Notes under the pieces: model-generated
The model's input: the letters and a program-made list of their open reading frames with translations, nothing else
Database searches by the model: none
What the model was told of the DNA's origin: nothing
Program-made: the position numbers and the translations under genes
Source of the DNA: Armillaria gallica
Taxonomy: Eukaryota; Basidiomycota; Agaricomycetes; Agaricales; Physalacriaceae
Length of the DNA stretch: 64,000 bases
Assembly: GCA_037576215.1 (NCBI GenBank)
Contig: JBANDB010000007.1
Location: 341,001 to 405,000 of the forward strand
Reading direction: 5' to 3'
Shown: in pieces, positions 34,470 to 45,710 of the stretch
Layout of the letters: each line of letters opens with the position of its first letter
How positions within the stretch are numbered: position 1 is the first letter of the stretch

Positions 34470-35540
34470 TAGAAGATGATATCGGAATATACGGAAAAGG
34501 AATCTTGGAAAATGAGTGAGTAAGCAGTAGGAAGACCGGACATCCCAACCTTTGCTCGTTTTGTGTCTCTTCACCATAATGAGATGTCTGGATTGTGCTT
34601 CGGGGCACATACGGAGCTCGTGCGCATAGTAATGCCGCTACACAAAAGCTGTATCTTGTGTCCGATAAATTATAATTGATAGTTGCATTCACACTAGGGA
34701 GCACTTGAGCTACCAAGCTTGAGCTTGATGTCGATAATCTTAAGAATGACGAACATAGCATAATGTGAGATGCCCCGCCATCAAAGATACACGAAAAGAG
34801 CCGAGGTCGTGATCGTGGTCGATGACGAAGTGTTGTTTGGACGTCAACAAACAAGATCTTTCCTTTCTTCTTTCCATCATCATATCTCCCGAAAACGATG
34901 CTGCGTTCAGTGTCAACGCTCATCTTAGTATTGTTCCATTTAATTATTGTCAGTACCACCAGGAGCAACAGAGGAATCTTGGATGGAGTAATATCAAATT
35001 TTCTCAACTTGGTGAGCTATCTCTCACCCTGACTTTTTCTCGACGCCAACTTCTTTTCAAGTGAATCGCGTCAAGAGCGTTGACAATCGTTCTTCAGCAA
35101 CGTCTTGACCAGATACAGATGCATCCTGTCGAACTTTTGGCGTCCTTTTTTCTGTGACGGAAACTGTCAATTCTTGAAGAGGGACGATCCTTTGAAGGCC
35201 AAATAATACCTCTCGTAACTGCGATGAGAGTGTTAGCATACTTTGGTAAGGTATATTTTCATTCCAGCTACTTTTACCAATATAACACATTACATGATGG
35301 TATAGCCCATTCATCTATGCAAAGCTGACTGGTCGGTCGAAGGTCCGAATTTTTCGTTCCATGGGCATCTTCGGCTTTGTAGATTTTTGAGTACCGACAA
35401 GCGGTGTTCGTGGTGAGGTTGGTCGATTACTATGCACCGATCTACTCTCAGGTCGACAGTGTTTCCGCGATTGGGACCTTCCATTATTTCCGTGCGTCCC
35501 CTGTTTCTTCTTTCTTCTTGCTCTAACATTCGATGAAGAT
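34470..35540. repeat. P1 unit 5' part (duplicated at 47385-48310 and partly 61780-62200)
   Basis: Co-linear with 47385-48310 at high identity. The minus strand near 34790-34860 reads GKILFVDVQTTLRHRPRSR, similar to ILFVDALPSK at 52880, so a 5' piece of gene Z seems to be embedded. At 35050-35300 the sequence aligns with 53150-53400 (CTCGACGC[CT]AACTTC...CTTTTCAAGTG). No intact gene. Confidence 0.5.
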
Positions 35541-35542
35541 TC

Positions 35543-35835
35543 ATGTCGATGGCTGAAGGATTTATCCCTTTCAATCACGAAGGCAAAGACTACCAGAGGT
35601 TGCCGGCGGCCTCGATAGTCGTACATATACTCATTCGGTCATGGCACACGACGAGCCAGGTAAGTCTTGTTTAGTAGTACCTTCAAAAGCGCTTGTCTGA
35701 CGATTAACTACTCCAGGTCCATCTCACGACTACCTCCATCCCCTGACCTCGCCGTTGATTCTCTATCCTAGTCATCTTCTACGACCAACTTGGAGAAACT
35801 CCGATTCGACACATTGCCCATTGAAGCCGTCGTTC
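35543..35835 (+). pseudogene. S33 alpha/beta hydrolase relic, 5' part (P1 unit)
   Basis: TCGATGGCTGAAGGATTTATCCC (35547) marks the old start. The sequence then follows the gene at 54164: an N-terminal exon, GGGCCAGGTAAGTC-like exon end, intron with TACTCCAG, then PSHDYLHPL and, in another frame, IPVIFYDQLGET. The YDQxG motif and the G[PL]G oxyanion segment identify a proline-iminopeptidase-type hydrolase. Stops and frameshifts make it non-functional. Confidence 0.65.
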
Positions 35836-36034
35836 TATGCTTTGACAGACAGGATGCAGCGTCGACGCCGTGCTGGGAGATGGATGCCACGGGAGGCAGG
35901 GTGTGAGAACGATAGCGAGATCCGCGACTCGGCCAGATGACCGGTGTCAGCCAGTCTGGCGGATGCCATGAGGGCAGTGTGAGCGAGAGAAGAAGGAGGG
36001 AGAGAGATCAGTTTTCTCAAGAAGTGGCGCTCTA

Positions 36035-36140
36035 GACCGAGTATCCTACTCTATGAAGGCCAAGCAAATCGAACCCGTCCTGGATGCGGCTCTACCCCGG
36101 AAGGTTGGTCAGCTTGTTGATGAAAATGTCAATGGATTGC
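36035..36140 (-). pseudogene. Inverted piece of the S33 relic (P1 unit)
   Basis: Read on the minus strand, 36040-36130 gives ...QDGFDLLGLH-, the segment that should precede the nucleophile elbow. The rest of the same gene before and after lies on the + strand, so an internal segment has been flipped. The same flip is in the P2 unit at 48850-48965. Confidence 0.6.
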
Positions 36141-36889
36141 ACCTGCAATAGTAAATTGACGCGTCACCCAGACTCTACCTCCTGCGTGATCGCCCGGAGC
36201 CGCTAGAGGCACCGGCACATGCTTATTGCGTACTGTTCTTCTCCACCACCTACATGTGACCACGACAAAACGTCTGATGGCCTGATCTTGTCCGACCATT
36301 GTTTAGCGGTTGAACAACTTCGTCGACACGCAAAGTTTTTCCTATCTAGTCGCCAGTTACTCAACATTCCGAGAGAGGATCATCTGTGTCGCTTTTGCCT
36401 AGCGTGGAAACTCCGGAAAACGCGCTGCTCCTGTGTATGGATAGCGATGAGGTGGTCTCAGCGAGATCAACTTCCTTTATTGATCTGATCCCGCCGTTCC
36501 CAAGTCTCCCTCTCTCCTGTATCACACCAGGAAGCGTGCGAAGGATGCTTAAACATTGATATTCACTGGATTAATAATCAGTTAGTGCGGATATCTCCGT
36601 GCATTGGGCCCAAGTGTGGATGTGGGTGGCCATTTCATTCTGTTTTTGATGCTTGCTGACAGACCGTGTAGATTTGGAGAGCTGAGTATACCACATCTGT
36701 GTTCAGACCGCCATGGTCAATGGACACGCAGAGAGCGCTTAGGGCTTTTGTCGTAGGGCCTATATTTCTGGTAGGCGTGACAGTGCAACCACTCCACCGT
36801 TGGACGAGAGAGAGAGTTCGCTCCCGTATCTAGCTAGGTATGGCACCATTCTTTGCGTCATCTGGAAATTGATTCGTGATAAAGACCCA

Positions 36890-37491
36890 AATACAGTGTT
36901 CGTTCATGATTGACCTCGTGCTAAGTCGCCAGATGCCGAAATACGGTGTCAGCTATCCGTGACGAGCCATTGGCCGCACGTCCAACTACCACCGCTTGCG
37001 CGGCATCGCTACAAATGCACTTGAGTCCAACACACTCTGTGTGACCGAGCCCGGACACATTCATGGCATATGCCTAGGCCGATTCTGGTACCGAAGCGTC
37101 AGATTACAGTATCCGTTTTCTGTCGACACTACATTGCGCAGAATTGGTCTCTTCTGAATATTACCGCCATCCAGTGAATGACAGGCGGGATGGCCAGAGA
37201 AGGCTGAGGGGCCATTTTTGACTGATTCTCCGTCGCTCAGTCCCGTACATCATGAACACGTACCGTTCGGCATTGAAGGAGGCTTTATGATTTCTGATCA
37301 TCATACGCGTCACTCATTCCCCTCCACTCGACCTGGGCACTCATCCGCCCGTATCTTCCTTTCTACTCCATGGCTGATGACCTTCGTCACCCAGAGAAGA
37401 CGACTCAGAAAGCTATAAGAGAGGGGGATTAAACCAGTAGGTATTATTCTCAAGCTCTCACAACTGTAGAGCTTATTAATCTCACCTCACA
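36890..37491 (+). promoter_or_regulatory. P1 upstream block, hydrophobin-like, with TATA box
   Basis: Shares with the hydrophobin promoters the TGACCTCGTGCTAAGTC...GTGACGAGCCATTGGC region (36913-36973), the GACCTTCGTCACCCAGAGAAGACGACT stretch before the TATA box (TATAAGAG, 37414-37421) and the leader CAAGCTCTCACAACTGTAGAGCTTATTAATCTCAC. Confidence 0.68.
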
Positions 37492-38275
<784 letters not shown>

Positions 38276-38379
38276 ATCACAGCATTTTGGTCATGCTTTC
38301 GTTTGTTGGATGTATAAAATAGATCAAGAAAATCGTATTGCTGGATAGTATCACTAGTTACATGTATAAAAATTCTATC

Positions 38380-38620
38380 GCTGAGAGTTATGTCAAATGT
38401 TTTGAGGCGACGTGGTAAAAACCAGACTCGTGGTCATCCTTCCTTTCGCAAGTACTACACAAGATCGAGGTTGCGGCCAACTATGTACCATGCCTGGTAC
38501 TCTTAGCCTTGAGCTTGATCGTTGTAAGCTTTCAGTCATCTGCGTGAATCTGCAACGAATGTTAGGATGAGAAAGGAAAATGAGAGACGGAGCCGTACCA
38601 TATACCGGCGAATCTACAGA
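38380..38620 (-). pseudogene. S33 hydrolase relic, minus strand (5' part)
   Basis: On the minus strand ATGACTGAAAGCTTACAACG...CCAGGCATGGTACATAGTTGG follows the first exon of the gene at 54164 (ATGACTGAAGGATCC...CCAGACATGGTACAAAGTTG). The upstream CCGTCTCTCATTTTCCTTTCTCATCC also matches 54112-54140. It is cut off to the left where the P1 3' flank begins. Confidence 0.65.
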
Positions 38621-38629
38621 CATCCGTAG

Positions 38630-40010
38630 CTTGATGCTGGCCTGTCTATGCACGTCTTCTACTTTCTCTTCGACGGCACAGTCAAGAAGACGTTCGTTGA
38701 GCGCGTCTCACAACGACAGTAGTTGACTGTGTGATCTGTATCATACGTGGTGATTGATGGAGCACGGGAAGAATTGGTCGACGCGGCGTGAACGTAGCAT
38801 GTCCATATTATTTGAAAGGATAGCAAAATGACAAGACGATATCAATTGCGGAATAAATCTGCAAAGAAAAGGATGAGCAACATAAAACGAGCAGGAAAGA
38901 GCATACGTACCCTCCAAGGCTACTTCTTCGCAGCCTCCGCCTTCGCCTGTGCATTCCTCTTCGACCTTCCTCTCCGGAGCCGGCGTAGAGTAGCCGTGGG
39001 GATTTCCCCTCTAAGTCTCGTTCTAAGCTTCGTCCCGCGCAGACATGAAAGCATACACGACCTTGCCCTTCATCGGCAAGTGTCACTGACGCGCAGTGTA
39101 GGCCAGGAATCCGACGAAGATGAGGAAGGCAACTCGTTTGACTAAGGAGGAACGAGCTTGTGCTGGTGATCAAGGTCTCGCCGACCTCCTCCTTGTGCTT
39201 CGTTGTTCGAGGTGGCGTTCTCCACCTTGGGCATCACATGCACTGTAAAACCCACAGATACCGCAAGTAGAACTGGGAAACACCCAGCCTCGCTGGTCCT
39301 CCTTCTAACAGCGATAAACCCTCCGGACGTTGCATCGTTAACAGTACGAACAGCGAACAAATTTGGCGGTGGGGGAAGCTATCGAGGATACGTGCCGAGG
39401 GCGTTGCGTCAAATTAAGGAGAGCGACAACTCCCTAGAAGCCGCTCGTGTTAGCACATAGTAAAGGCAAAAGAAACACGTCGGCGTACCCAATGGCATTA
39501 TCTATCCTCCACCTTTGCAGAGGTCGGCGCCCATGACCTCTAACATCCGCAGCTCGAAGATTTATTGATATCCTTCTTCGCGATCAATGAGATGTGGCTT
39601 CTTTTCAGTGTTTGCTCTCTCGTAACAGTAAAGGTATGGAGAACTTATGCTGAGAAATATATCAGAAAACGACAAGGAAATTTTTGTAGACGATCTACTG
39701 TCTCGGCAGAACATATAACAGCGAACCGTAGTGAGAACACGGAATTTCGCCGTCCGTGCATACGAACAGCGCAGGGCATACACTACGTTCGTTCGTTACC
39801 AAGAGGGGAGGCGTCTGAGTTTATCGGAGGCATTGGCCTTGAGCTTGTTCTAGGCGCCGAGCCGTCGTCCAAGCCACTAGTCTCTGGTCGTCGACAACTA
39901 AGTCGGTTACCAACGAATCTCCCGTGGACATTCTTGACGTTGCGTTTGTTGCTGGAGCTTGTCGTAATATCGCGTCGAGGTGGTGGTCATGCGTAAGGAA
40001 TGTTTGGACG
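38630..40010 (-). pseudogene. Gene Z (copy A), unrecognised, disrupted
   Basis: Minus-strand module repeated at 51700-52860 and 59160-60720. From right to left it holds TTSSSNKR[DN]V.NVHGR near 39925-39985, a central part with a probable transmembrane stretch, a part ending RRSSLGG followed by a GTACGT donor near 38910, and a last exon. Frames differ among the copies and no copy is open throughout. The module is always followed on the same strand by the S33 relic. Confidence 0.45.
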
Positions 40011-40029
40011 GCAACGCGTCAACAAACAA

Positions 40030-41215
40030 GATCATTTTCCTGCGCAGGATGTCGATAATCATGCATCATGGTTGGTGCCTGTTCGTCATCTTCCGGATTA
40101 TGTCAATTGCTACGAATCAGATATCGGGTCGCTGTGTCCATTCTTGACCTGAAAGCTACCCCTTGGTCAACACCTGACATTATTGGAGAGCTCTCTCCCC
40201 GGACTCTTCGTGGACTCAGAGAATCCTTTCGGCTCAACCCCCCTTCAACCGGCTACCGGGCAAAAATCGGTTAGTTCACAGTCTACTCTCCCTCTCAGGA
40301 CGTTCGCCACTTCACATTTGCTTGGACGTCTCTTCAGCTTCATTCGCGGCGCCGTCACATTTAGATGCCATTTTGGAGTACATTCCTACCCATTTCAACG
40401 GTGATCAGCATCCGTCTCCGCCCTTCCGACCATTTTCCGCTCTTACGCACCCTCCCTGTGGTCATATACTCCTCTGGCCCAGCTCTCGCCGAGAACTTCA
40501 GCATGTTTTCCTCAGCGCCCTTTCTCCAAGATGTCGCTTTCTCCGGGTATCTTGACCAATGGCGAAAGCTCTTTGCGATCAGTGTCGCTTTCCCAGCTCA
40601 TCACAGCCATCCAGGTGCAAATCCGGATTTCTATGCCTGCGTGAAGGAGGTCGGTGCATCGTGGAACCTCCATTTCGACAACAATACGGGGCGCGTCATC
40701 CAATCCTCCGTGCCATCCGATGCCCAGCTCCTTCCCGTCTTAACGAATAACAATATCCGGACGATGACGTTGAACGGCGAGATCCCGTCTGTGCTGGACC
40801 GGTACTCCTTGCTGAACTGGAAGGAATTACTTATTCCTTTACAGTGAGTACGCGCGCTATGTGGTTGGTTCAGAAGTTGATCCTGCGGGTATCAGGCCCT
40901 TTCTTCATTTGTGTGGTTGTCAGAGTGCAATATACAAGCATTTCATTACTCCAGAGCAATATCTCTTTCGACGTTCAAAGGCATTTGGAAACTTCGGTCA
41001 ATGTCATCGACGAAACTCATCATCACCATTACTTCAGCGACTCGAGCGGATGTACACGTTGCTCGAGAGCTGACGTTCGAGGAAGGTAAACCCAGTGGTA
41101 TCCTCCCAGAGCTCCAGCGTTCGAGGTGGCGTGCGCCTAAAGGTATTTATACCTTTCAGGATAACAACCAGCCCATCATAGCATCACTCGATGTCCCAGA
41201 GGTTTCACGATAAAG
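40030..41215 (+). pseudogene. F-box gene relic (copy e)
   Basis: Duplicate of copy d. It reads FYACVKEVGASWNLHFDNNTG, SSVPSDAQLLPVLTNNNIR and DRYSLLNWKEL in the + frame 40365-40847, then a frameshift. The left junction (about 40040) joins the 3' side of the P1/Z unit. Confidence 0.72.
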
Positions 41216-41329
41216 ACCAAAATGGACGATAGGGATGTCCTTAGCGAGGATATCATCGCCCAGATGAGATGGTTGCGTGAAATAAACGCTGTCCGTCTAT
41301 CTCTTCGGCTCCCACGCAAAACCTCACAG

Positions 41330-41775
41330 AAGCCATTTAGACCAGAACATGTTTTCTTCCCCTTCTACATAAACTTTATACTCTGCTTCTTAGGAAGAGA
41401 CTATTATTGTCGCAGCACCTCGATAGATGGAACTACTGGTTCTCATCCATACTTCCCATGCATTCTGTGAACCCTTTCTTACACGGTGACCAGCGATTCA
41501 AATTTCACCCTCCAGTGAGGCTTCTCACAATCTTTCCCGTGGCCTATCTTGGTACGTACTTGGATCTGTCATTGATATCGAACTTACGAACAATCTTTCC
41601 AAGAATATTCGGGAACGGGGCGAGTGTCTTCCCCTTATCACCCACTCTCCAACATCTGTGACGTCTCTGGAACTCCAACCAGCGATGCAAGGCGTCATTG
41701 GACAGCGACGCTTCAGTTGTATTCTTGACAGAGCTCGCTCTTGTTGGGTCAGACATGGCTCGTATTCAGGTAGGT
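41330..41775 (+). pseudogene. Module T relic (unit 9)
   Basis: Near-duplicate of 31905-32350, ending at the GGGTCAGACATGG[CT]TCGTATTCAGGTAGGTATAGAACGATAG tail. Confidence 0.55.
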
Positions 41776-41859
41776 ATAGAACGATAGTTGGTGGCCATGT
41801 CCATCCAGAAAATAAACGCTTTCCAAGTCGTGCCCTAATACAACAATTATGAAATGTAG

Positions 41860-42599
41860 ATCTCATGCTTTGACTTCTATGAAGGTGCACCCTTACTCTC
41901 ATGGCCGGTTCGGTCATTCGACGAGTCATAGGTTGTTTGTTCAACCAATACGGAAATGATTCACTACTATGAAGGGATCAAGCTTTAGAGCCAGATGGTA
42001 CAGACATATGCCTAGTTCGCCGTCGGCACCAATGCTAAATTTAAAAAATCACAGAAGAAGTCGGCTCCGAACGCCCTGTCCCTAACACCGATGAACCCGA
42101 CATTATGAAAAGAGGATAGCAGAAAGGTTTGCACAGGGTTCTCTCCTTACTGTGTTGAATTAAATTGGTATTTTCCGAGTAGCACCGCGGTCAATATGTC
42201 TCGGGACAGCGGCGGGGAGCATCAATCATCTCCCGAGATACTAGATCTTCGTAAAACATCTTCCCACATCTCCCATAGCTATGCCTCGCACGAATGAGCG
42301 AAGAACCCATTCACTGAACATGATGGTAGGAAAATGTTGATGCCATGACGAGCGACTATTCTGATATTCGCTTCGGTTTCTCACACCACCATGAAAATGT
42401 ATCTCGTAGGCGAGACTTCATGATCCTTGACAGCGTCATTTGCGTCATTTGCGTCACTCATTCCCTTCGCTTATTATAGGCACTCAGATAGCTACACTCC
42501 ATGACCGAGTCGGTCCCCAGACGAAGGCTATAAAAGAGGGATCAAAGCACTCGGTATTCTCAAGCTCTCACAACTGTAACAGCTTAATCTCACTTCACA
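41860..42599 (+). promoter_or_regulatory. Hydrophobin 9 upstream block with TATA box
   Basis: Near-duplicate of 32440-33186. TATA box TATAAAAG at 42529-42536, 71 bases before the ATG. Confidence 0.76.
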
Positions 42600-43109
42600 A
42601 TGTTTGCTCGTATCTCTTTCACTGCACTCATGGCTCTACCTCTTCTTGCGACCGCCGTCCACGTCCTTCCCCGTGGTGGTGGCGAAGGTGTCGCTTGCGC
42701 GACTGGTACTGTACAGTGCTGTGGTGATACTCAGAGCGTAAGTCTGCCTCCCGCTGCTGATTGATGCGAAGGTTGACTAGAATCATCAGCCGACCGAATT
42801 GACTGCCCCCGTTTCGACCCTCTTAGGCACCCTCGGAGTCGTCATTGGTCAACTCACCGGCAATGTGTACTAGGTCTTCTATATTTGGCGGTTCAGATGG
42901 CCGATTCCTTCGTTCTATAGCGGCGTGTCCTGCGTCCCGATCACCGTCATTGGTGTTGGTGGAACCCAGTGCAGCAGCAGCAACGAAGTCGACTGCTGTA
43001 GTGACAACAACTACGTCAGTAACGGTGTTATACCGATTGACTCTAGCTCATATTTCCTTAGAATGGCCTTGTTTCTCTCGGCTGTTCTCCCCTCTACATC
43101 GGTCTCTAA
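42600..43109 (+). CDS. Class I hydrophobin 9
   Basis: Exons are 42600-42737, 42790-42866, 42921-43014 and 43062-43109, with intron phases 0, 2 and 0. The product is 118 aa. Cysteines at 33, 40, 41, 76, 89, 97, 98 and 111 give C-X6-CC-X34-C-X12-C-X7-CC-X12-C. The C5-CC interval has seven residues (SSSNEVD) instead of the five in all other members, from an AGCAGC duplication in a run of AGC codons. Class I usually has five here. It also has Tyr for Phe at the end of exon 3 and YIGL at the C-terminus. Intron 2 uses GTACTA where the paralogs have GTAGG. The duplication from hydrophobin 8 is clear, but this copy has drifted faster. Confidence 0.93.
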
Positions 43110-43312
43110 GGGACGGGGGAGAAGAAGTGTTTTGGCAATTGTTTTTAAAGGTGCATCTGAGTCGTTTATTGATTAAATAGGGAAAACAATATGGCTGGGC
43201 AGTAGCAAACGTGTTAATGACTACCATGTTCTAACTTTTCGATTTATATTCTTTCCTGTCGGCCATCACCTTCAAGAGCTGCGAGGCGTATGTTCTCTTA
43301 GTAGGACGAAGA

Positions 43313-43651
43313 ACCGCCTTATCGACATGCTCCATGGCGTCAACGCAAATGGCACACTTCTTTCATTCTATGACTACGATAAACAGACTCGTATTTCCCC
43401 AAGCACATATCTCCTGACCGTGAGCGAGAGGCCGGTTCTGCTTCGTAGGGTCGCTGGGACTCCGGGATTTTGGAAGATGAAGAGGGCCGACGATTTCAAT
43501 TTCCAAAATATTATCGCGGGAATCACGACGAAATACGACCAGCTTTGAGAGGGGAGGCGATTTGGTCTGGTGGATATATTCTGCTGGGATATGCCGTTGT
43601 TTTACCTTTTTATGAATCTCTATAGCGTGCGCTCGCTGTTCAAGTTTCCGA
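43313..43651 (+). other. 0.34-kb segment absent from the hydrophobin 8 copy; 73-codon open frame
   Basis: Flanks GTAGGACGAAG and CTAGACTCAGAAACT are adjacent at 33910 but separated here. The segment carries an ATG-started frame 43327-43548 (MLHGVNANGTLLSFYDYDKQ...), compact and well composed, ending in TGA. Not recognised. Either an insertion here or a deletion in the hydrophobin 8 unit. Confidence 0.45.
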
Positions 43652-44189
43652 GTCTAGACTCAGAAACTCTCCCCTTTCATACCTCATACCCGCCTTCATT
43701 ATTCGGTATCAATGTACCTCAAGATGGATAATGATTCTCTCGTCGCCGAAAATTACAGGCTACTAACTGAGTCACATTGTTCTTCTAGCTTTCAGAGATC
43801 TCAGCAGCCTGAGTCGAGGGTAAACAGCCGGTTATACCGGCCCGACAGTTCGCCGTTTACTTACTCTGCAACCATCATTGTCATGCCATGTCGCCTACAT
43901 ATCTTTTGTTTCTGCTTGCACAATCAACGAGAATCACCTTCAACAGGATCTGAATAGGATTCAGTAATGTGCTCATTCGACTCGCTTCATAGCTAACGCC
44001 TTCTGTTATGCACGTCACGATCTGCAGCGATGACAATTATCGACTCTCTTCTCTTGTTCCACGAACAGTTAACCTACGGAGAATTTTCTCAAGTTTTGGA
44101 TGGCGATGACTACGGATTAGCGAATATCCTGTGGTATGATCTAATCATTGATTGTCATAAAACTAGCTAAGCAATACATACATCCTAGC

Positions 44190-45610
44190 TATTGTTACAA
44201 TGTTACAATTAAGGAACCGCCAACGCTAACTAAAGCTAAGAGTAAACTCCCGACGGGCCGAATTAAGAAGAGAATATAATGAGTAGATAAGGCAACTGAA
44301 TAGGTAAAGGGCGACGCAGGCCAGCGCGTTAAAACCTTCCGGAGAAAACCTCTGTGAGGACAAAACAACCGGCGAGGAAAGCTACTTGGCTGTCAGTTAG
44401 AAAATGAATATTGGACATGCGGTAACAACCTAATGAATGTGTGAACAAATGAGTGGATAGGTCAATGATGGATTCTTGCAGCAAAGGGTCCCTTGATGGA
44501 GATTCGTCGCAAGAAGTCTCCATAAATCCGACCTGTTAATCTCACGGCTGCGACATGCCAAGCTGAGTGTATGTTACGCATAACTCGGTCGCGCACTACG
44601 GTGCTAGAAAAGGAGGCTCGGTGAACATAGCGCTCCAATGGCGGTATATGGCCTAAGTAAAATTGTGTAAGAGTGAGGGGCCAAGTAATGCTGCTGTCAG
44701 TAAGGAATGACTCAGCGGCGTCTCGTAGACCAGGGAATTCTCGTAGCTCCTTCTTCACCGACTCAAGAGCCCTCTCCGTGACTCTGACTACCTCCTTTGC
44801 CGTTTCGTCCCTGAAGGCTTGGAAATTGGGGCATTCAACAAAAATGTGATGGGGGGTTTCAATTGCCAGGCATCCCAGTCGACATAGATCATGCGCAAGC
44901 ATCGTTTTTTGGCATAGCCCATTTGCCATTGCCAACTGGCCCGATCGTGCGTACAGCTGGACAGCCGCCGAATATGCTGACACCGCATGTGTATATATAA
45001 AGCTAGGAGGTGGGCGCTGGTCGTAAAGCCAAGTAGCCATTCGATGATGTCGCCCTATCCCTAACTCCTGAATTTTAGCCTTAATCAATGAAGCATTAAC
45101 AAACGACTTAATTTCGGACTCAATCCACCCATCGTCGGGAGTGTGAAAGGTGTATTCGTCCATGAAGAAGGTAGGTATCGGTGCGATAGGAAGTTGATTG
45201 GCATGCTTCTGGGCAGAGGTCGCGTAGCTGTCAGCCTCTGAGTTCAGGATAGCAGGTATTGTCTCTTCACGACTATGTCCGGGAGTGTATTCGAGTTTGA
45301 GATGGGGAGACAGCTTCTGGATGTGGATGATCCAACGATAATAGGACCGTCCAGGTAACCTTCGTAATCGAGCTTCTATTCCCCCAATTGATTTGGCATC
45401 CTGAGTGATGCGAACCGAATTGAGGTGATCCGAGAACAGCTCTTGTAGCCCCTTCCGAGACTGTGAGAGTACGTGATCTAATATTAATCCCATAAGCTCA
45501 CCGTGTAAGATAGAGTTATTCCTTCCGGTTAGTAGGACAGCAACCGATATTGGTCCTGAAGCGGCAGCTGTGATAGTCTTGTTCTAGGAACCGCGTCATT
45601 CTTCGATAAT
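44190..45610 (-). mobile_element. 5'-truncated non-LTR retrotransposon (RNase H and zinc-knuckle end)
   Basis: The minus strand holds one open frame from about 45570 to its stop at 44462, at least 343 codons. It starts inside an RNase H domain: NNSILHGELMGL (acidic Glu), LFSDHLNSV (Asp) and LNSEADSYA (Asp) fit the E, D, D of type 1 RNase H. A C-terminal zf-RVT-like knuckle CRLGC...HHIFVECPNF follows, then the usual tail. The reverse transcriptase part is missing. The left side (44190-44220) has ATTGTTACAATGTTACAATT, i.e. a short TTGTAAC-type repeat at the element's 3' end, as many LINEs have. The exact 5' junction (45600-45720) is unclear. No start Met is needed because this is a fragment. 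Confidence 0.8.
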
Positions 45611-45710
45611 TTCCCTGCAGTGCGTCGTGCAGCTCAAGTGCAGCTTCTGTTGCGAAACTGTTGTAGTGGGTACACTCGTCTTCCTTCCACGACGAGTCCG
45701 AGTTTAAAAT

